A DNA stretch of 64,000 bases from Sequoia sempervirens (GCA_007258455.2 VDFB02193867.1:567554223-567618222); one strand, 5' to 3'; positions 33,566 to 47,668 are shown, counted from the first letter of the stretch. The notes: generated by a model from the sequence alone, not told the origin. Numbers and translations: made by a program.

Positions 33566-34590
33566 TTATAAGCAACTTTCAGGCTTGAGGCCTATTTCAA
33601 CTTGGTATACCTTGTTGTTATATAAATATTTCATGATACGATGGAGAGTCGAAGGAACTACATGCATCTCATGAATCCAAGGTATTCCCAAAAGAAGATT
33701 GTATGAAAGGTCATGAGGCATGACATGAATGAGAGTTTGTAAGGTGGCCTTTCTAACTATAATAGGTAAAGTAATCACACTGAGTGGTTGCTTTCCCACA
33801 TTGTCAAATCCTCAAATTGATAAGGAATCAGGTTAAATTTTTGATTTATGAACACACAACCTATCTAAGAGGTTTACACTACACACATTAAGGGAAGAGC
33901 CATTATCAACAAGGCTCCTTTTTATCCCTATTCTATTGAATTTGGCTATTATCATGAAGGCATCATGTCTCTTTCTCATTTCTAAAGGAGGGAGCTCATG
34001 GTGGTGAAAGGTAATGTCTACATGAACTATATTCATTCATTGTATTAGAGCTTCCATTTCATTTGCATTTATATTAGGGTGGATTACAACTTGTTGTAAG
34101 GCTGTTTGAAGCATAGTGTGATAGTTAGGTGAATTATGAATTAGGTCCCAAAGGGATATCTTTGCAGGAGTATTCTTAAGTTGTTCAACAAGATCATAAT
34201 CCTTCCCACTATTCAAAGGTAAGTGAGGAACACTAGGAAAAACAAAGTTGGGCAAAGGCAAGGTGTTGGAGTTGGTTGTTTTGATTGTGGGTTATTCCTA
34301 GTGTTATATGTATGTGTAATGGTATTATAACTCGTTTGCTGCAAAACATTATGCTTAGGTGGGTAAAGGATAAATTCGGGTTTGTTTTTAGGTTGAGGTT
34401 TGTGTGAAGGTGGGTAAAGGATGAGTTGAGGTTGGATCACATTAACATCTTTTGTTTTTGGTTTGTCATGATAAGCCTTAGTGGATGAACCTTGTGAGAT
34501 GAAATCCTCAACGATTTCATCTAACATATCAAAGTCATCACTACTAAAAGGATTGAGGGTTAGGTTAAACTGGAAAGAGAGATTTGACAT
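33566..34590 (-). pseudogene. Tat-type protease region, copy 1
   Basis: Starts MSNLSFQFNLTLNPFSSDDF and leads through a Pro/Gln/Asn-rich linker into an aspartic protease: LVDNGSSLNVCSVNLLDRLC (active-site Asp-Asn-Gly) and, after breaks, DLSYNLLLGIPWIHEM. Three frames are needed (34590-34213, 34261-33833, 33799-33566). No gag domain or zinc knuckle precedes it within the next 3.8 kb, so gag is missing or unrecognisable. Confidence 0.75.
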
Positions 34591-37500
34591 AGTAAAATAA
34601 CTATACCTTCTCCAAGTGGCCTAGGTCTTGGGTCTTGTTTTTGGTTTTTGTTTTCTGATCTATGTCTAATGTAGTCTATTCTAAATGTTGAGAATGAAAA
34701 ATGCAAAAATCTAATTATATCCACAATTGCAATGAATGTAAAGTACGTTATTTATAACTATTTGAATGTAACAAAGACAAGTAAAATGAAACATAAAAGT
34801 AATGATAGTAAACAGAAGCCTTAAAAATAGGAGATTTAAATATGTAAAAATTAGTTCTAAATTTGCACTGGGACTGATTTGCCCATGGTGGCAAATGAGT
34901 CCCAGTAGGGTTTTTTTTCAAAATTTTCTAATTGTTTTGGTTGATTTTTATGTGTTCTATGTTATATATCCTAGATCTAAGATGTAAATGTAGATTTTGG
35001 ATAGTTTTTAATGAAATTAAATGGAAAAAAGCAAGCTAAATGAGCTTTTCACTAATGCAAAATTTAAAACCCTAGAATGCAAATTAATCAATGTAAAACC
35101 TAAGAAAAATGGTAATGCAAGCTAAATCTAAGATGTAAATGCACTCGTAACAAAAATTATGATGCTCTATATGTAGGTTCACCAAAATGAAATGGTGAAA
35201 AAGTGGTTAGGGAGATGCTAACATATGGTTTAGGACATAGAACCTACCCACACACACCTTTCCAATTTCATTCAAGGGCAACCCTTGAGATCTCTTTTCA
35301 ATGGAGAAAGAGATCTTGCTAAGGGTTGTCCTAGGGGCTGAAGATGATCTATTAAGGGGTTCACCACCAAGTTTAAACTTGGAAAAGATAATGAAATACA
35401 AAACACAATGCAAAACCCTAATTGGGTGTTATGATCTACAAAATGACTTAAAATTTCCAACAAAATAGAATAGAAAGGTAATGAAGTGAATGATGTGCAC
35501 TTGGGAATTTGTGAGTGACTGGAAGCAATTTTGAAACTCTACAAAATCTAAAATTTTGACTAATTGGGACTCATTCACCAACTTGGGTGAATTAGTCCCA
35601 AATGAAGGTTTCTACCCAGAAAGTTGTTTTGGGAAAAAGGGTACTGGAATCTGTAAACAGATCTGAAAGACACCTTCAGTGGGACTAATACGTGAATTGT
35701 GGCAAATAAGTCCTGCTCCATTTTTTTAGAAATTGAAAACTTTGATTTGCACTCCAACACCTACTTTTTCCTTCCAAACTGAGTTTTGGATCCAAAATTT
35801 TGAAAACACCTACAAAATAAAATATATCTTGATTTTCTTATGGGGGGTTTTCCTCAGTCAAACCCCTAGTTTGGTAATCAAAACTTAATGGAAATAATGA
35901 AATGTGCATGAAAACCCTAGTCTTAAGTGTGTTTAAGACTAAGAAATATGAAACATGATGCAATCCTATTCTAACATGCAAGAACAAGATGTAGGAATGT
36001 AACTTGAATGATGAAAAACTCACTTTAGGAGATCTATAATCACCTCAAGTGAATCTCAATGATGTGTAAACCTTCCTTAGGCTAAAATTAGAATGACAAT
36101 GGAAGATGAAATCACTTAGAAAACAAGTCCTTAGGCTTGGCTTGATGGCTAGTTGTGTCTCCCCAACCTAGAATTCTTCATGATTCACCATAGACATCCA
36201 TGATCAACCCTTGAAAATGCTAGATCTTGAATAAAAGTGAGCTTTAAGACCTACAAAGATTCCTTAATGTTGCTACAAAGCTTCAACTTAAATACTCTTG
36301 TGAAAGATTCTCAACACCTAACTCTTGAATTTGATCTTGAAAAATGCTTGCTCAAAATGGCTTAGGAATGATAAAAATGACTTGAAAACTTTATTTTATA
36401 GGCATTAACACTTGATTGACCATTATTTAGATCTCAAAGGCCGACATCCACCAAAATTTTGAATTAAATTGGTGAATTTCCTGCTTAAAATTGAAAAATG
36501 CCCCAAATGGGACTCATTCACCATCCTTGGCGAATGGGTCCCACCTAAGGGGGCTCATTCACCCAAGGTGGTGAATGAGTCCCACCTAAGGTTTTTGAGG
36601 TGTTTTTTTAGGAATTTTGGGGTTTTAAGTAATTTTGTGGGATTTTTGAGTGAAATAAGCCTCGAGATCTGACATAATGGGTCTTAGGGGCCTATAAATG
36701 ATGAATTAAAGGGGTAATTAATGAAAAGGTACTAAAATAGGTCCATATTAAATGAGAAATTGGCCTATCTCCATGAAGGGGATCAATTTCCATCATTACA
36801 AATCGAAAACCCCATTTAAAAAGATTTCATTTCTAAATCAATTTCTCCTCTTTTAGAATATAGATAATCTATAGATATGAAGTAAGAAATAATTAAATAC
36901 TTAAATTCATGATTTTATCTCAAAAATAAATTAGAATTATAATGTAATAGTACTTTAAAGTAGTATGATTATCTTAGATATAAATCAAGATTTTAGTGTT
37001 ATTACTTTATTACTTCAAAGTATGCAAGTATGCATGTAGTATCTTCTTATTCTTCTAATAGTTAATTTTACTATAAGAAAATAAATGATTAGGAAATGAA
37101 ATTAATATGGATATATATGTCTTTAATAGTTTCATTATTAAACCTCCAAATAGTAAAACATTTTATTAAATTCTAATAGTCAATGTAAAAAAAAAAAAGT
37201 ACCAAATAGTAATTGCTAGCATTCTTAAATTGATTATTGTGATACCAAAAATGATTGTGTGGAAGTACTTTATGTTCTTTATTTTATGCATGTATAAAGT
37301 TGTAATTTTATTTTAAAGGGATAGATAATATGTTATCATTTATAGTTATCTTGTTAATGGTAATTGTTAAAGCAAGAATTGTTGATGATGCAATTATTTT
37401 ATGAATCTTGTTTAAAAAAAAGTAATATGTCACTCACCACTGAATAATTGGAAGATAATTGTTTAATTTAAATTAAAAATTCTCTATTGGATGGATTGTT

Positions 37501-38439
37501 GCCAATAGTTAAGATGTTTAAATTAATGTAAAATACTCTATTGGATGGCTTTCCACTAATAGCTTAAAATGTTTAAAATAAATTAAAATTCTCTATTGGA
37601 TGGCTTGCCATTGATAGTTTACTTGTTTACTTCCAGTTTTATTTTTTCAATTAGATTTCCTTACACCATATACTCTCACCTCGACTCTATGAGGATCTTG
37701 GTGACTAGAAAGTGGAAGGGAAATTCTTAATTTGTTTAGTCAAATTGTTAGTTAGATATGAACTTCCTTACACTGTATGCTATCACCTTGCCTTAAGGGG
37801 AATCTTGGTGATCAGAAGGTGAAATGGAGATATTCTTACTCTTTTGGATTCTCTTTAGATAGGAAAACTTAAATAAGAGTTATGAAACCAAAAACTAGTA
37901 CCATTTGATAAAAGCGATGCCTTTGGATCATGTTTACAGGTTAAGCCATGATGCTTGAGCTACTACATCCATAGCCTAATAAAATGTAAACAATGACGTC
38001 TATGGCATCATCCCTTTAAACCATTGGGAGTAATAATTATCATTCTTTGTTTAATTTGAAGGGGTGGGTAATCCCTCTTGGAAACAAAAATTTGGTAAGA
38101 TAATTGATTTAAAAAAACTTTCCATAAAATAGCATTATTTATCAACTATTTGGAGTGGGAAGAATTTTGAGAATGTGATTTAGATTGTTTTCTTTAAATT
38201 GTTTCTTATGGGTAGTAGTTGTTGGGAAACTATCTAGGAGCAAGGGCCCTAGAAAGGGCTGCATACCCATGAACTTTGATACTTAGATAGAATTAAGAAA
38301 TAATCACTTAATTTTGAAAGGACTTAATCTAACCAAATAATTTGGTAGTCCTTCTTTCTCGATGATTTGGCTAGGGTCCATGTGACTTCACGATGCTAAT
38401 ATGGTTGGGTGGTGAGAAAGTTATGTTTTAGAGTCACTA
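34591..38439 (-). other. Upstream non-coding region of the Tat relict, copy 1
   Basis: No coding signal. It holds five dyad motifs built on GGGACTCATTCACC (34868-34906, 35564-35601, about 35676-35712, 36509-36542, 36547-36595), a 55-bp tandem repeat with three units (37482, 37536, 37591) and a 107-bp direct repeat around CCTTACACTGTATGCTCTCACC. It may be the 5' untranslated region and LTR, but I could not find a matching second LTR on the left side. It stops at the assembly gap. Confidence 0.5.
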
Positions 38440-38539
38440 NNNNNNNNNNNNNNNNNNNNNNNNNNNNNNNNNNNNNNNNNNNNNNNNNNNNNNNNNNNNN
38501 NNNNNNNNNNNNNNNNNNNNNNNNNNNNNNNNNNNNNNN
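38440..38539. other. Assembly gap of exactly 100 N
   Basis: One hundred N, the usual placeholder for a gap of unknown size. Sequence left of it corresponds to 60255 and sequence right of it corresponds to 16948, so the gap is the seam between two overlapping pieces. Confidence 0.99.
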
Positions 38540-39304
38540 ATCGAGCCTTCATGTCATCCTGACCAAATACCATTGGCCAAATTCATACCGACATTCAATG
38601 AAAGCACCAACTGTCACAGGATCAACCTTATCAAAAAGAGAACAAGCATCACAGAAGATTTCACTGAAGTCCCAAGTCACATCGATGACCAACACCTTAT
38701 CAGCAAGACATGCTCTATCACTAAGACTCTTATAGAGCCTTGATGTCACTCCAACCAAATACCATTGACCAAATTCATACCAACATTCATGACTAGCAAA
38801 GACATCAACATGAGACACAATGATATGCATCAGGAGCAGTTCCTTCATCAAGAGAACCACTTTCGGCCAAAGTCCCACCAAGATCAAAAGTCACCCAGAT
38901 GAAATTCAACTCACTGTAGTTCAGAACCTTTCATTGACAAGAGTCACACCGAACACACCCATTGGCCAAAATCACACCAAACAAAACACATTGGCTAGAT
39001 ATCTACAGTTGGTAAGATGCATTCTGAAGTATCGTGTCAACCCGACCATCTATTCATCGGAAAGATGTACACCGATCAGACCTATCAGCCAAACTAACAC
39101 TATCGATATGAAACAAAGAACTCATGCTGACAGTTCAAGTCACTCTGATAGTTCTCTTTGGCAAGACCGAACACATGTCACACTGATCTGAAAATTTCAA
39201 GCCTTCAAGACTAAACAACTCATCGATAGGATATCTAAGGTGTCTCACCGATTTATTCTTACAAGAGGTTCAGGTCAGCAAGATTGAGGCACATATCTCC
39301 AACA
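38540..39304 (-). repeat. Truncated LARD LTR, copy 2
   Basis: The last 765 bp of the LARD right LTR, with its end CCAACA and the target site CATTT at 39305-39309 as in copy 1. It is cut by the assembly gap. Confidence 0.9.
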
Positions 39305-39789
39305 CATTTTTCTATGTTTTTTTCCTTTGTTGATATCTCATTACCGTAGACCACCATGGACATGCTTGGCTTGAGTTTTGAAGGCCACAGACATGCAGGT
39401 TTTGATGGTTCCTCTCTTCACACAAAAACTAGGTGAGTTTCTATGCTTTCATCCTGTGCATTCTCTTCTTAAATGAGCTCGATTTGAGAATTATTTGAAA
39501 GAAAAAAATTGTCCTCTGTGTGGAAATAAAATAAAAAGTGTGCTCCTCTACCCAGGCTGCAACCATACCATTTTATTTCCTCACTTTTTGCAGGAGATAA
39601 CCTAGTTTCAGGCTTGACCCATGATAGCAAATTATAATAATTATGGAATGGAGAACTTTCCTGCATTTTGTTTACTATTTTGAGGGTTTTGAAAACCTTT
39701 CATGGCTGAAACCATTCACAATACCTTCTTCATCTTCTCAGTTGGTCTTCTTCTACTTGTATTACTAGACCTATGTTGTCAATATCACC

Positions 39790-40182
39790 TCATAACATTG
39801 TATCACCTTGATTTTGACTATTGAGATAATCTTGAGACTCCTTTAAAACAATTGTACAAGCCTGATATGATTGATCATGGTGATGTATTGGAATGGTACA
39901 ATCAAGAGTTTGATCATTTACCTTCAAAAAATTAGATTGTAACTCTTTCATATCAATTGGCATAACTTCCTTCTTCACTATCCATGATTTTTTGTTACTT
40001 GTTGGGTTGATATTTTTGTGTTTTTCCATCAAATTAGACTGATCTAGCTATTGTTGACCCTTGATTTCAAGCTCAGAATCAATAGTAGACTGAAACAAAA
40101 TAATTTCCACTTTTGTGTTAGCAAAATGAAACCTAAAACTCAACATGTGGAAAGAGTCTTCTTGCTGATCTGCATTCTCAAT
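39790..40182 (-). pseudogene. Exon-like remnant, unrecognised, copy 2
   Basis: Same as 18198-18590, with the same internal TAG. Differences are few (for example FANTKVEIILF for FANKKVEIIFF), and some substitutions keep a plausible protein. Confidence 0.35.
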
Positions 40183-41925
40183 CTAAATAATTAATCATAA
40201 ATAAAACTTAAATAATCAGAAGGGTTAAATGAACCATGAAAACCACATGCAACCAATAAAACAAACTTAGATAGTAGCAAAAAATGAACTTCTATTTGTA
40301 TTGATTCAGAAAAATTGGCATTGTTTCAACAATTCTTTTGCTTTTTAGTCCTTATCTTTTACAAGAGAAAGTGATTGCATTTTTTAGAGAGGCAAGTACA
40401 TTGAGTCTACAATAGAGGGTGAGGATTAATCCATCAATCTCCTTGTAATAGCAGAAAGTACACCCCTTTTTAATTTGAAATTGCCCCATAAATAATCTTT
40501 TATGAAGTTATACATTTCTTATGGTTACATGAGCAGGTGAAGGATTTGGCTTTCTCTTGGTGAAAAGAGTAATCCAAGCTTTCTTGTGCTGGGTGGAATG
40601 ATCTTAACAAGATATTAATATGTTTTGTATAGGTTTGTGTTGGAAAAATGGATCAACAAAAAATATTTCAGCTGTTCACTATTTTCTTTAAGCCACTAGA
40701 ATATATATTTACAACATAAAATCCTATAAGCATACTAATTGAAGCTTCAAGGTCAAGTGAACAATTTAATATTAGATTTCTGATTTTGGAACTAGTGAAC
40801 ATTATGTGGTTGAGAAAGCTTTTCAAACAACTTTCTTATGTTGTGGAGCCAAACAGTTATCATGGCATTACTTTTATATCTATAGAGAAATTCATTTTCA
40901 CATTTGTTTTCACATTTTGTGGAAAATCAAACAAGGGGCAGTTGTTATGTAAAAAAAAAGTTTGTTTTTTCATATTTCCTTTTCTATACTTACGGTAATA
41001 GCTTACCTAGCATTTGATCATGGTTTTTAATGAATATGGCTAGAGAAATAACAATTAGCACATTTTCCATTCCCATATTTTATAAGTAAATAGCTTGGTA
41101 TGTAAAGCAAATTTTTATTTTTTCATTTTTCCTTTTAAGTAATTAGCACCTGTAGCATCATGACTCACTCAGCACTCCACGCCTTTACACATGCTCAATT
41201 CTTCAAAGCTCGCATGACTCCAAAAAAATTGTTCCAAATTCAAACATTTGTGCCAAAGATAGAAATCTAAAACTGTTTCGAATATTCTCAAAGACAAGTC
41301 ATCGCATAAAATTAGAAAAGCCCTCAAAACACCGTTAATGACTTCAGTCATGTCATGCCAAAAAAATGAATGCGATTTTCTCTCAAATATGGCCAATGCT
41401 GAATGCTATTGCTGCTCCAAGGAACTTTGAATTTTTCCTTAAACAGTGAGATTCCCTCAAGATATGAATGTGGTTATCATAGTTCTAAACACTCATTTTA
41501 GCATGAAGAATGCATCAAAGTGTAGTAGAATTTGTAAAGCACTTGTCTCTGATTATGAATGTTTTAGATTGTTACATATAGTCATGGTTAGATTCTCATG
41601 ATAGATTCCTTTGAAACTTGTGATAGGTATGTATTTTAGGACCAAATTGAGTTTATCAAGGAATCAGTACATGAAGGAGAACATGTACTTTAACAAATTA
41701 GCTCATATGTTGATGTTTTGAATTGTATATCATATATCCTCTTTTGATTTAAATAGTAATAAGATATATGTTTCTTGCTTTGGTTGATTGGACTAAACTT
41801 TAGAGAACAAATGGAAAATGTTTTGGATTTTTATATGTATTTTTGTAAGACTTTTTAACTTTACAACATAGATTATGTATTATTCACTTTTGATTTTTTG
41901 TTAATTTTCTCATTATTGATGTTTT

Positions 41926-42360
41926 ATCCTAAATGGTATATCAAACTCTAGTTCAAAATGTTTTAGATGAGGCTACTCCCATAGCTCTGTTACTCACTTG
42001 ACAAATCCTTGAAACTCTACATTGATTTTATTTTTCCTATCCCTCTCTTGTTGTTTTTCCTCAATTTCATCAGGGTCATACATTGACTTTCTTTCCACTC
42101 CTAAAGTTTGGACCACATCCATTACCTCCACATAAAACTAGTCATCCTTGGTCTTCTTGGTTCACACCATGATATGGTTATGCAAATGAAAATGAAACAA
42201 AGTAATCATCTCCTTCTCTGCTAGCTGGAAGAATGCATGCTTAATTTTTTGATACATGATATCAGATCTCTTCTACTCTCATGGTTGAATACTGAAATCC
42301 ATTATGATGGGCCTCTAGAGTTCCAGTCATCTTTCTTCCTCTTCCACCAAATGCTGGCAT
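41926..42360 (-). pseudogene. SPT16: SPT16 fragment, copy 2
   Basis: Near-identical to 20333-20767, with the same stops and frameshift. It supports the reading of copy 1 but adds no independent evidence if the two blocks are one locus. Confidence 0.85.
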
Positions 42361-42657
42361 ATTTTACTAATGTTTATTAGAATTATTACATGTTTTACAT
42401 CAGTGGAATGACATATTAGCTGTAACTTTTATGAAATTTTATTATGGTATGTGAACTTTGAAATGATGTAATATGATTATGGTTTCATTTCACATGTTGT
42501 AATATTAGATATATAACAAAAAAATAAATTATTGCATGAAATAAGTAATAATTTTTCATTTTAAATGTTTTTTTTTGCCGAACATAGGTCTTCTAGAAGA
42601 TCAAGATGATCCTCATGATATATAGATTCAGAATATGTTGGTTTTGGTATAGATCAC

Positions 42658-42735
42658 ATGGAAGAGGATGATGATGACACAAATACAAAAGACATTGGGG
42701 CTGATGATGATGATGACGATGACAATGATGATCAC

Positions 42736-42773
<38 letters not shown>

Positions 42774-42795
42774 GGTAGTTGTTGGTAGTAGCTAG
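42658..42795 (+). pseudogene. Acidic (GAT)n open frame, copy 2
   Basis: Identical in layout to 21064-21201: MEEDDDD start, long Asp run, EVVVGSS end. The GAT run length appears the same in both copies, which is notable for a microsatellite and fits one locus or a very recent duplication. Confidence 0.3.
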
Positions 42796-42833
42796 TGACA
42801 TTCATGATCATATAGACTGCATCATGTATCATT

Positions 42834-43075
42834 TTTGATATATCATTATGTTGCCTCTTTTCATGGTTACTATCATATGTATCATTTTCACGGCCTGCAA
42901 TACCATATTATTGAGTTGTATCATTTTGACATGTATCATTTTGAAATATATCATTTGGACATGTATCATTTTGACTTGTATCATTTTTAGTTATATATTT
43001 TATCATTTTTACTTATATCATTTGTACATGTGTCATTTTGACTTATGTTGACTATTGGACATGTATCATTTTGAC
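42834..43075. repeat. TGTATCATTTTGACA minisatellite, copy 2
   Basis: Same array as 21240-21480, with no visible unit-number change. Confidence 0.75.
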
Positions 43076-43380
43076 ATGTTTGACTCACTTGTTTTAATCA
43101 CTTTTCTTGATCTACTTATATAGATATTTGATTCAATTGTTTTAATTATAAATGATGATCATGTTATTAATAATTATCTTGTTATTTAATCATATGAGTC
43201 AAATAATTAAATTACTTACTCCATAGTCATATGAGTTATTTAAGAGGCATGATATATTTAATTAATTAAATTGAAATAAAACATATCATTTAATTTACTT
43301 AATCTATAATCATATGAGTTATTTAAGATGCATGATATATTTAACTAATTAAATTAAAATAAAACATATTAAATTAATAA

Positions 43381-43797
43381 ATGGAAGAAAAACAAGAAGC
43401 ATTTTTAGAAGCAAAAAAGGAAGCAGCAATGGAAGCCAAACTAAAAGAAAACCAGAAGCAATCTTGGAAGAAAAATTGGAAGTAAAATCAAAAGAAAAAT
43501 TGGAAGCAAAACTGGAAGCAAAATTGGAAGCAAAATCGAAAGCAAATTTGGAAGCAAAACTGGAAGCAAAACTAGAAGAAAAATTTGAAGTAAAACCAGA
43601 AGCAAATCTGGAAGCAAGACCTGAAGCAAAACTAGAAGCAAATGTGGAAGCAACACAAGAAGAAAAACTAGAAGAAAAATAAGAAGCCAAACTAGAAGCA
43701 ACAAAAAATTGGTGCTAAACCCAATGCTAAATCTTGTGCTAAATCCATTGCTAAACCCTGTGCTAAACCCAATGCTAAACCCGATGCTAAATCTAGC
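43381..43797 (+). repeat. EAKL and AKPN minisatellites, copy 2
   Basis: Same as 21787-22203, including identical unit order over both arrays. Confidence 0.7.
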
Positions 43798-43905
43798 ACT
43801 GAAGTGAACATACCATTTTGCACCAACAGAAGTTCCCAATTCATGAACTCAAATACACTAAAATCTAACTCTATTTTAGGTGCTAATTGCCTATTTTGTT
43901 GTAGT

Positions 43906-44785
43906 GAAAGTTGCAAAGTGGTGCAACTTTCATTTTGCAACTCATGTGACCAAATGTTCTATTCCAACATGTTTGAATAGGTATGTTTATGCTAGGCATG
44001 GTCCTATTTTTTATCCAAACACATATAATTTCTCTGAACTACGTTCAACCGGATCGATCCCTTGAGTCCAAAGTGCAAAATGGCTACAAACTTCAGCATG
44101 TTGTTACTCAGATACTGTGATGCTTAGAAAATTTTTGTTTGATCCTATAGAATTGTGTTGGGAACCTCTACAATAACCTCTCTCAGTTTTTCCTATCTCG
44201 GAGGAATTTTCCCATGGTGGCGAATTTTCACTTGGGGAAAAAGTTGTCAAATGCAAGTAGTTGAAAGTTGCAAAGTAGTGCAACTTTCGTTCTGCAACTC
44301 GTATGACCAAACAAATTGTTATAATGCATCTAGATGGGTAATTTTACACTAGGAATGGTCTTCTTTCACACCCAAACACGTGGAATCACTTCAAGCTACA
44401 TTCAACCAGATTGATCCCTTAAGGGTCCAAAGTGCAAAAGGGAAGCAAACTTTGACGGGCTATTACTCAAAAACTATGATGCTTACGAACTCTCTATTTG
44501 AGCCTATAGGATCATTTTGGGCCCCTCTATAATAACCTCTCTCATTTTTTGGTATCTCAGAGACATTTTCCTATGGTGTCTAGTTTAAACTTGATGGAAA
44601 AAAGTGTCAAATGCAAGTAGTGTAAAGTTGCAAAGTGGTGCAACTTTCGTTTTGCAATTCGTGTGACCAAACAAACTACTCCAACACATCCCAATAGGTA
44701 CATTTGCACTAGGCATGGTCCTCTTTTGCAAAAAAACATGCGAAATTTCTCTGAGCTATGTTCAATCAGCTTAATCCCTTATGAT
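43906..44785. repeat. 360-bp tandem repeat, copy 2
   Basis: Same three units as 22312-23190, each headed by the GAAAGTTGCA / TGCAACTTTC dyad. Confidence 0.85.
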
Positions 44786-45151
44786 GGCATGCAAAACAAT
44801 TGAAAAGAGAAACATACACACGATGGTTGAGAAGTCTGAGTTTTCCACACAAAAAGCATATGATCATTGGTGTAGAGCACCTTGTTCCTCCATTTGATGA
44901 AGTAGTTCTAGTTCAGTGGTTCTAGTCATGATAATGTCAAATAAGGCCATGATAGACATTAGGCCATGATAGGCCATTTTGTAATGTTTCTTTTAGTTTT
45001 GAGTTAGTGTGGGGTCATTTGAGTCAATTATGTAAAAATTGTAGAATTGTCAAAAATGTTGTCAAACAAAAATGTAAAAATTGCTCTCATGTGGAAGCCC
45101 AACCGTCATGGGAAGTTGAAAGGTAGTTTAAGGTGTTGTAAGGAGTTGGTT

Positions 45152-45672
45152 GAGGTTTATATATGTTGGAAACTTGAAGTTAGTGGTTGTTGAAGTGTTT
45201 GAAGGAGAATATCAATCAAATATCTCCATTTCTTTGTTATTTTTGTGCATTTTCTTCATTTCCAGCCTGTGTATGAGTTCCTATAGTAGGATTTTTCTCT
45301 AAGATGATTTGAATCTATTGTCTAGAATTTTTTTAGCTTTGATTTGAATCCACTCTTGTGGATTTCTATTAAGTTTCAAGCAACTTAGAAGTAGATTTCT
45401 TAAACTAGTTTAAACTTGCTAGTATAAGGGTTTGAGAAATAGGCCATTCCACCTATTTTTTTAGGTTGTGTCTCAGTGGAATGGGCCTGATGTAAGTAGG
45501 ATAGGGAGTAGGAATAAGAAAATAGCATTGGTAAAGGCATTGGAAGAGATTACTAACAATGCCCCTATTGAAAATTCAGAATTTAGGCCTTAAAAGCAAG
45601 GCTAGAAGAGGTGAAGAGAAGAAATTGCTTGAGAATAAGTTAGAATAGGTTGGAAATATGGTTAGGATGTGG
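45152..45672. other. Copy-2-specific 520-bp segment
   Basis: Where copy 1 has about 100 bp (23558-23660), copy 2 has about 520 bp of different sequence, then homology resumes at TGGATTTTTATGTTTTC. The short match CCCTATTGAAAATTCAGAAT lies inside both versions, so copy 1 looks like a shortened, rearranged form. No gene is seen in it. Confidence 0.7.
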
Positions 45673-47668
45673 ATTTTTATGTTTTCAAAAGGTTTTCAAG
45701 GATAGGGGAGGTCAAAATTATGTTATGGCACGATGCCCTAGTTGGGAAAAGAGACGTTTGAGGGAGTAAAAGTGGGTAAAGTCAGGGGACAACATAATTT
45801 GGTGGTCATTTAAGTTTATGCAGGTAGAATGAAGAGTGGTGGAAGAGTTTTTGAGGTTGTATGAGGTCTAGATATGGGGTTTTCAATAAACCCTAGTGAA
45901 ATTTGAGAAAAGTTAGGGTTTAGAGGATAGTGAGGTTAGAGAGCCAATCACACCCTAAAAATTATGGATTTTGTGGATTTGTAGATTGGTAAATGCTTCC
46001 CAATGGTTTTTTTCAATTCAAAGAGTGGTTCAGAGGGCATTGATTTGTTAAATAGACCTATTTGGGTGTCTAGGACAACGTTGAAGCACTAGGTTGAGGG
46101 TTTTGTTTCAAAAGATTCTCATGGGATTTTGAGCCATGTGAAAGTATGTGTTAAAGGGTGTTTGAAAATAATGAGGGTTGGAGAGATTGTTTAGAAAATT
46201 TGAAAGTTATGTCAAGAAAGGTAGGTTTGTTGACCTAGAGAGACTAGGTGAAAAACTGAAAACAAGCCAAGATAGTGATTTGGGGGAAGAAAAGTGGTTG
46301 GAAGTTCTTTGTATGGTGAAAGTGGATTGAAGGAATCCCTATCATTGCATCAATCATCCTCAAGTCTAGCAAGTGTAAGTTGTTTTTTAATTATCCTCCT
46401 TGCCCTTACAAAAATATACAACCAATTATAAATGCATACAATGGTGGAACTTCAAAACATTTTATTTTTCCTCAATTAACAACTTTGGTTGTGAAGCATT
46501 GTCATTTTCATTTGAAATGATTTGCTATGCTTGAAAATTGAAGTCTAAGAGAAACAAGTGATGCTCTCACGTACATTTATTATTTGGTGTGATAAATAAA
46601 GTTTCCACCGTTGAGTCCATTTCTTATTTGTATTATAAATTATAACTTGCTTTCTCCCGAGTCCATTTCCTATACAAGAAATAATATTGCAAAAAGTTGA
46701 CATATAAATCTTTCAACATTTTTATATGGTGATGGATCAAGAACATAACAATTCATTCTACACTATGAGGACTATATTGTGAAAATGTTTAAAGACTATT
46801 CAAGATAAATGTTTGTATGATAATGTGTCAAGAAGTTAACTACATCATCTACTATGAATATTATATTTTGCAAGTGTTGTGAAGATTATGTATCCTTTTC
46901 TTAATTGAGTTGTTCCAATTAAAGGATTAAATATATTAGAATCTTTTTATGAATCATTTCATGGAATACCAATTGAAAATGTGTTTTTTGCATTTAGATA
47001 AAGTTATTTAGCATCAATCAATTAATATTCAAGACAAACCATGAATGACAACAATGATCAATGCTAGGGCTAACCAATTAATAAGTATACATGTGAATAA
47101 GTCAATCATGTACATGTGAATAAGGGAAGCACAAGTACTCAAAAGCACGCAAGCCTTGAAGTATACACACAAATACATAGTATATGCAAATTAATACAAA
47201 GTATATGCATGAATACAAGGTATACTCATGAAAATGCATAAGTCGCAAAGTATACATTGGAATACACGTAAGTCACAAAGTATACACATAAGTTGTAGAG
47301 CATACACTTGAATACACATAACTCATATCTATTGAACCATGAATTTATAATGCAAATATGGACACCATCAATAATATAGATTTGTATTAATCAAATATCC
47401 ATGTAGGAATACATCAATATATGTCAATATAAGTATAAAATATAGGTACAAAATAGCCATATAGGCATACGAGAATGCCATGTAGGCATACAATGTCAAA
47501 TATATCCAATACAAAATATGTACAAAAATGCCATATACGCATACAACAAAAGGATCTAGAATCAAAAGTCATCGCTCTCTAGGCTCTCGAAATAAACTCT
47601 TTCCCTTTGCCTGTCGATCGGATGGTGATATGTATGTCACTCATTTATGCTGCACTCAAGGAGTGCTC
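45673..47668. other. Non-coding stretch, copy 2
   Basis: Matches 23661-25658, including the two short tandem blocks at about 47140-47330 and 47440-47550. No supported gene. Confidence 0.6.
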
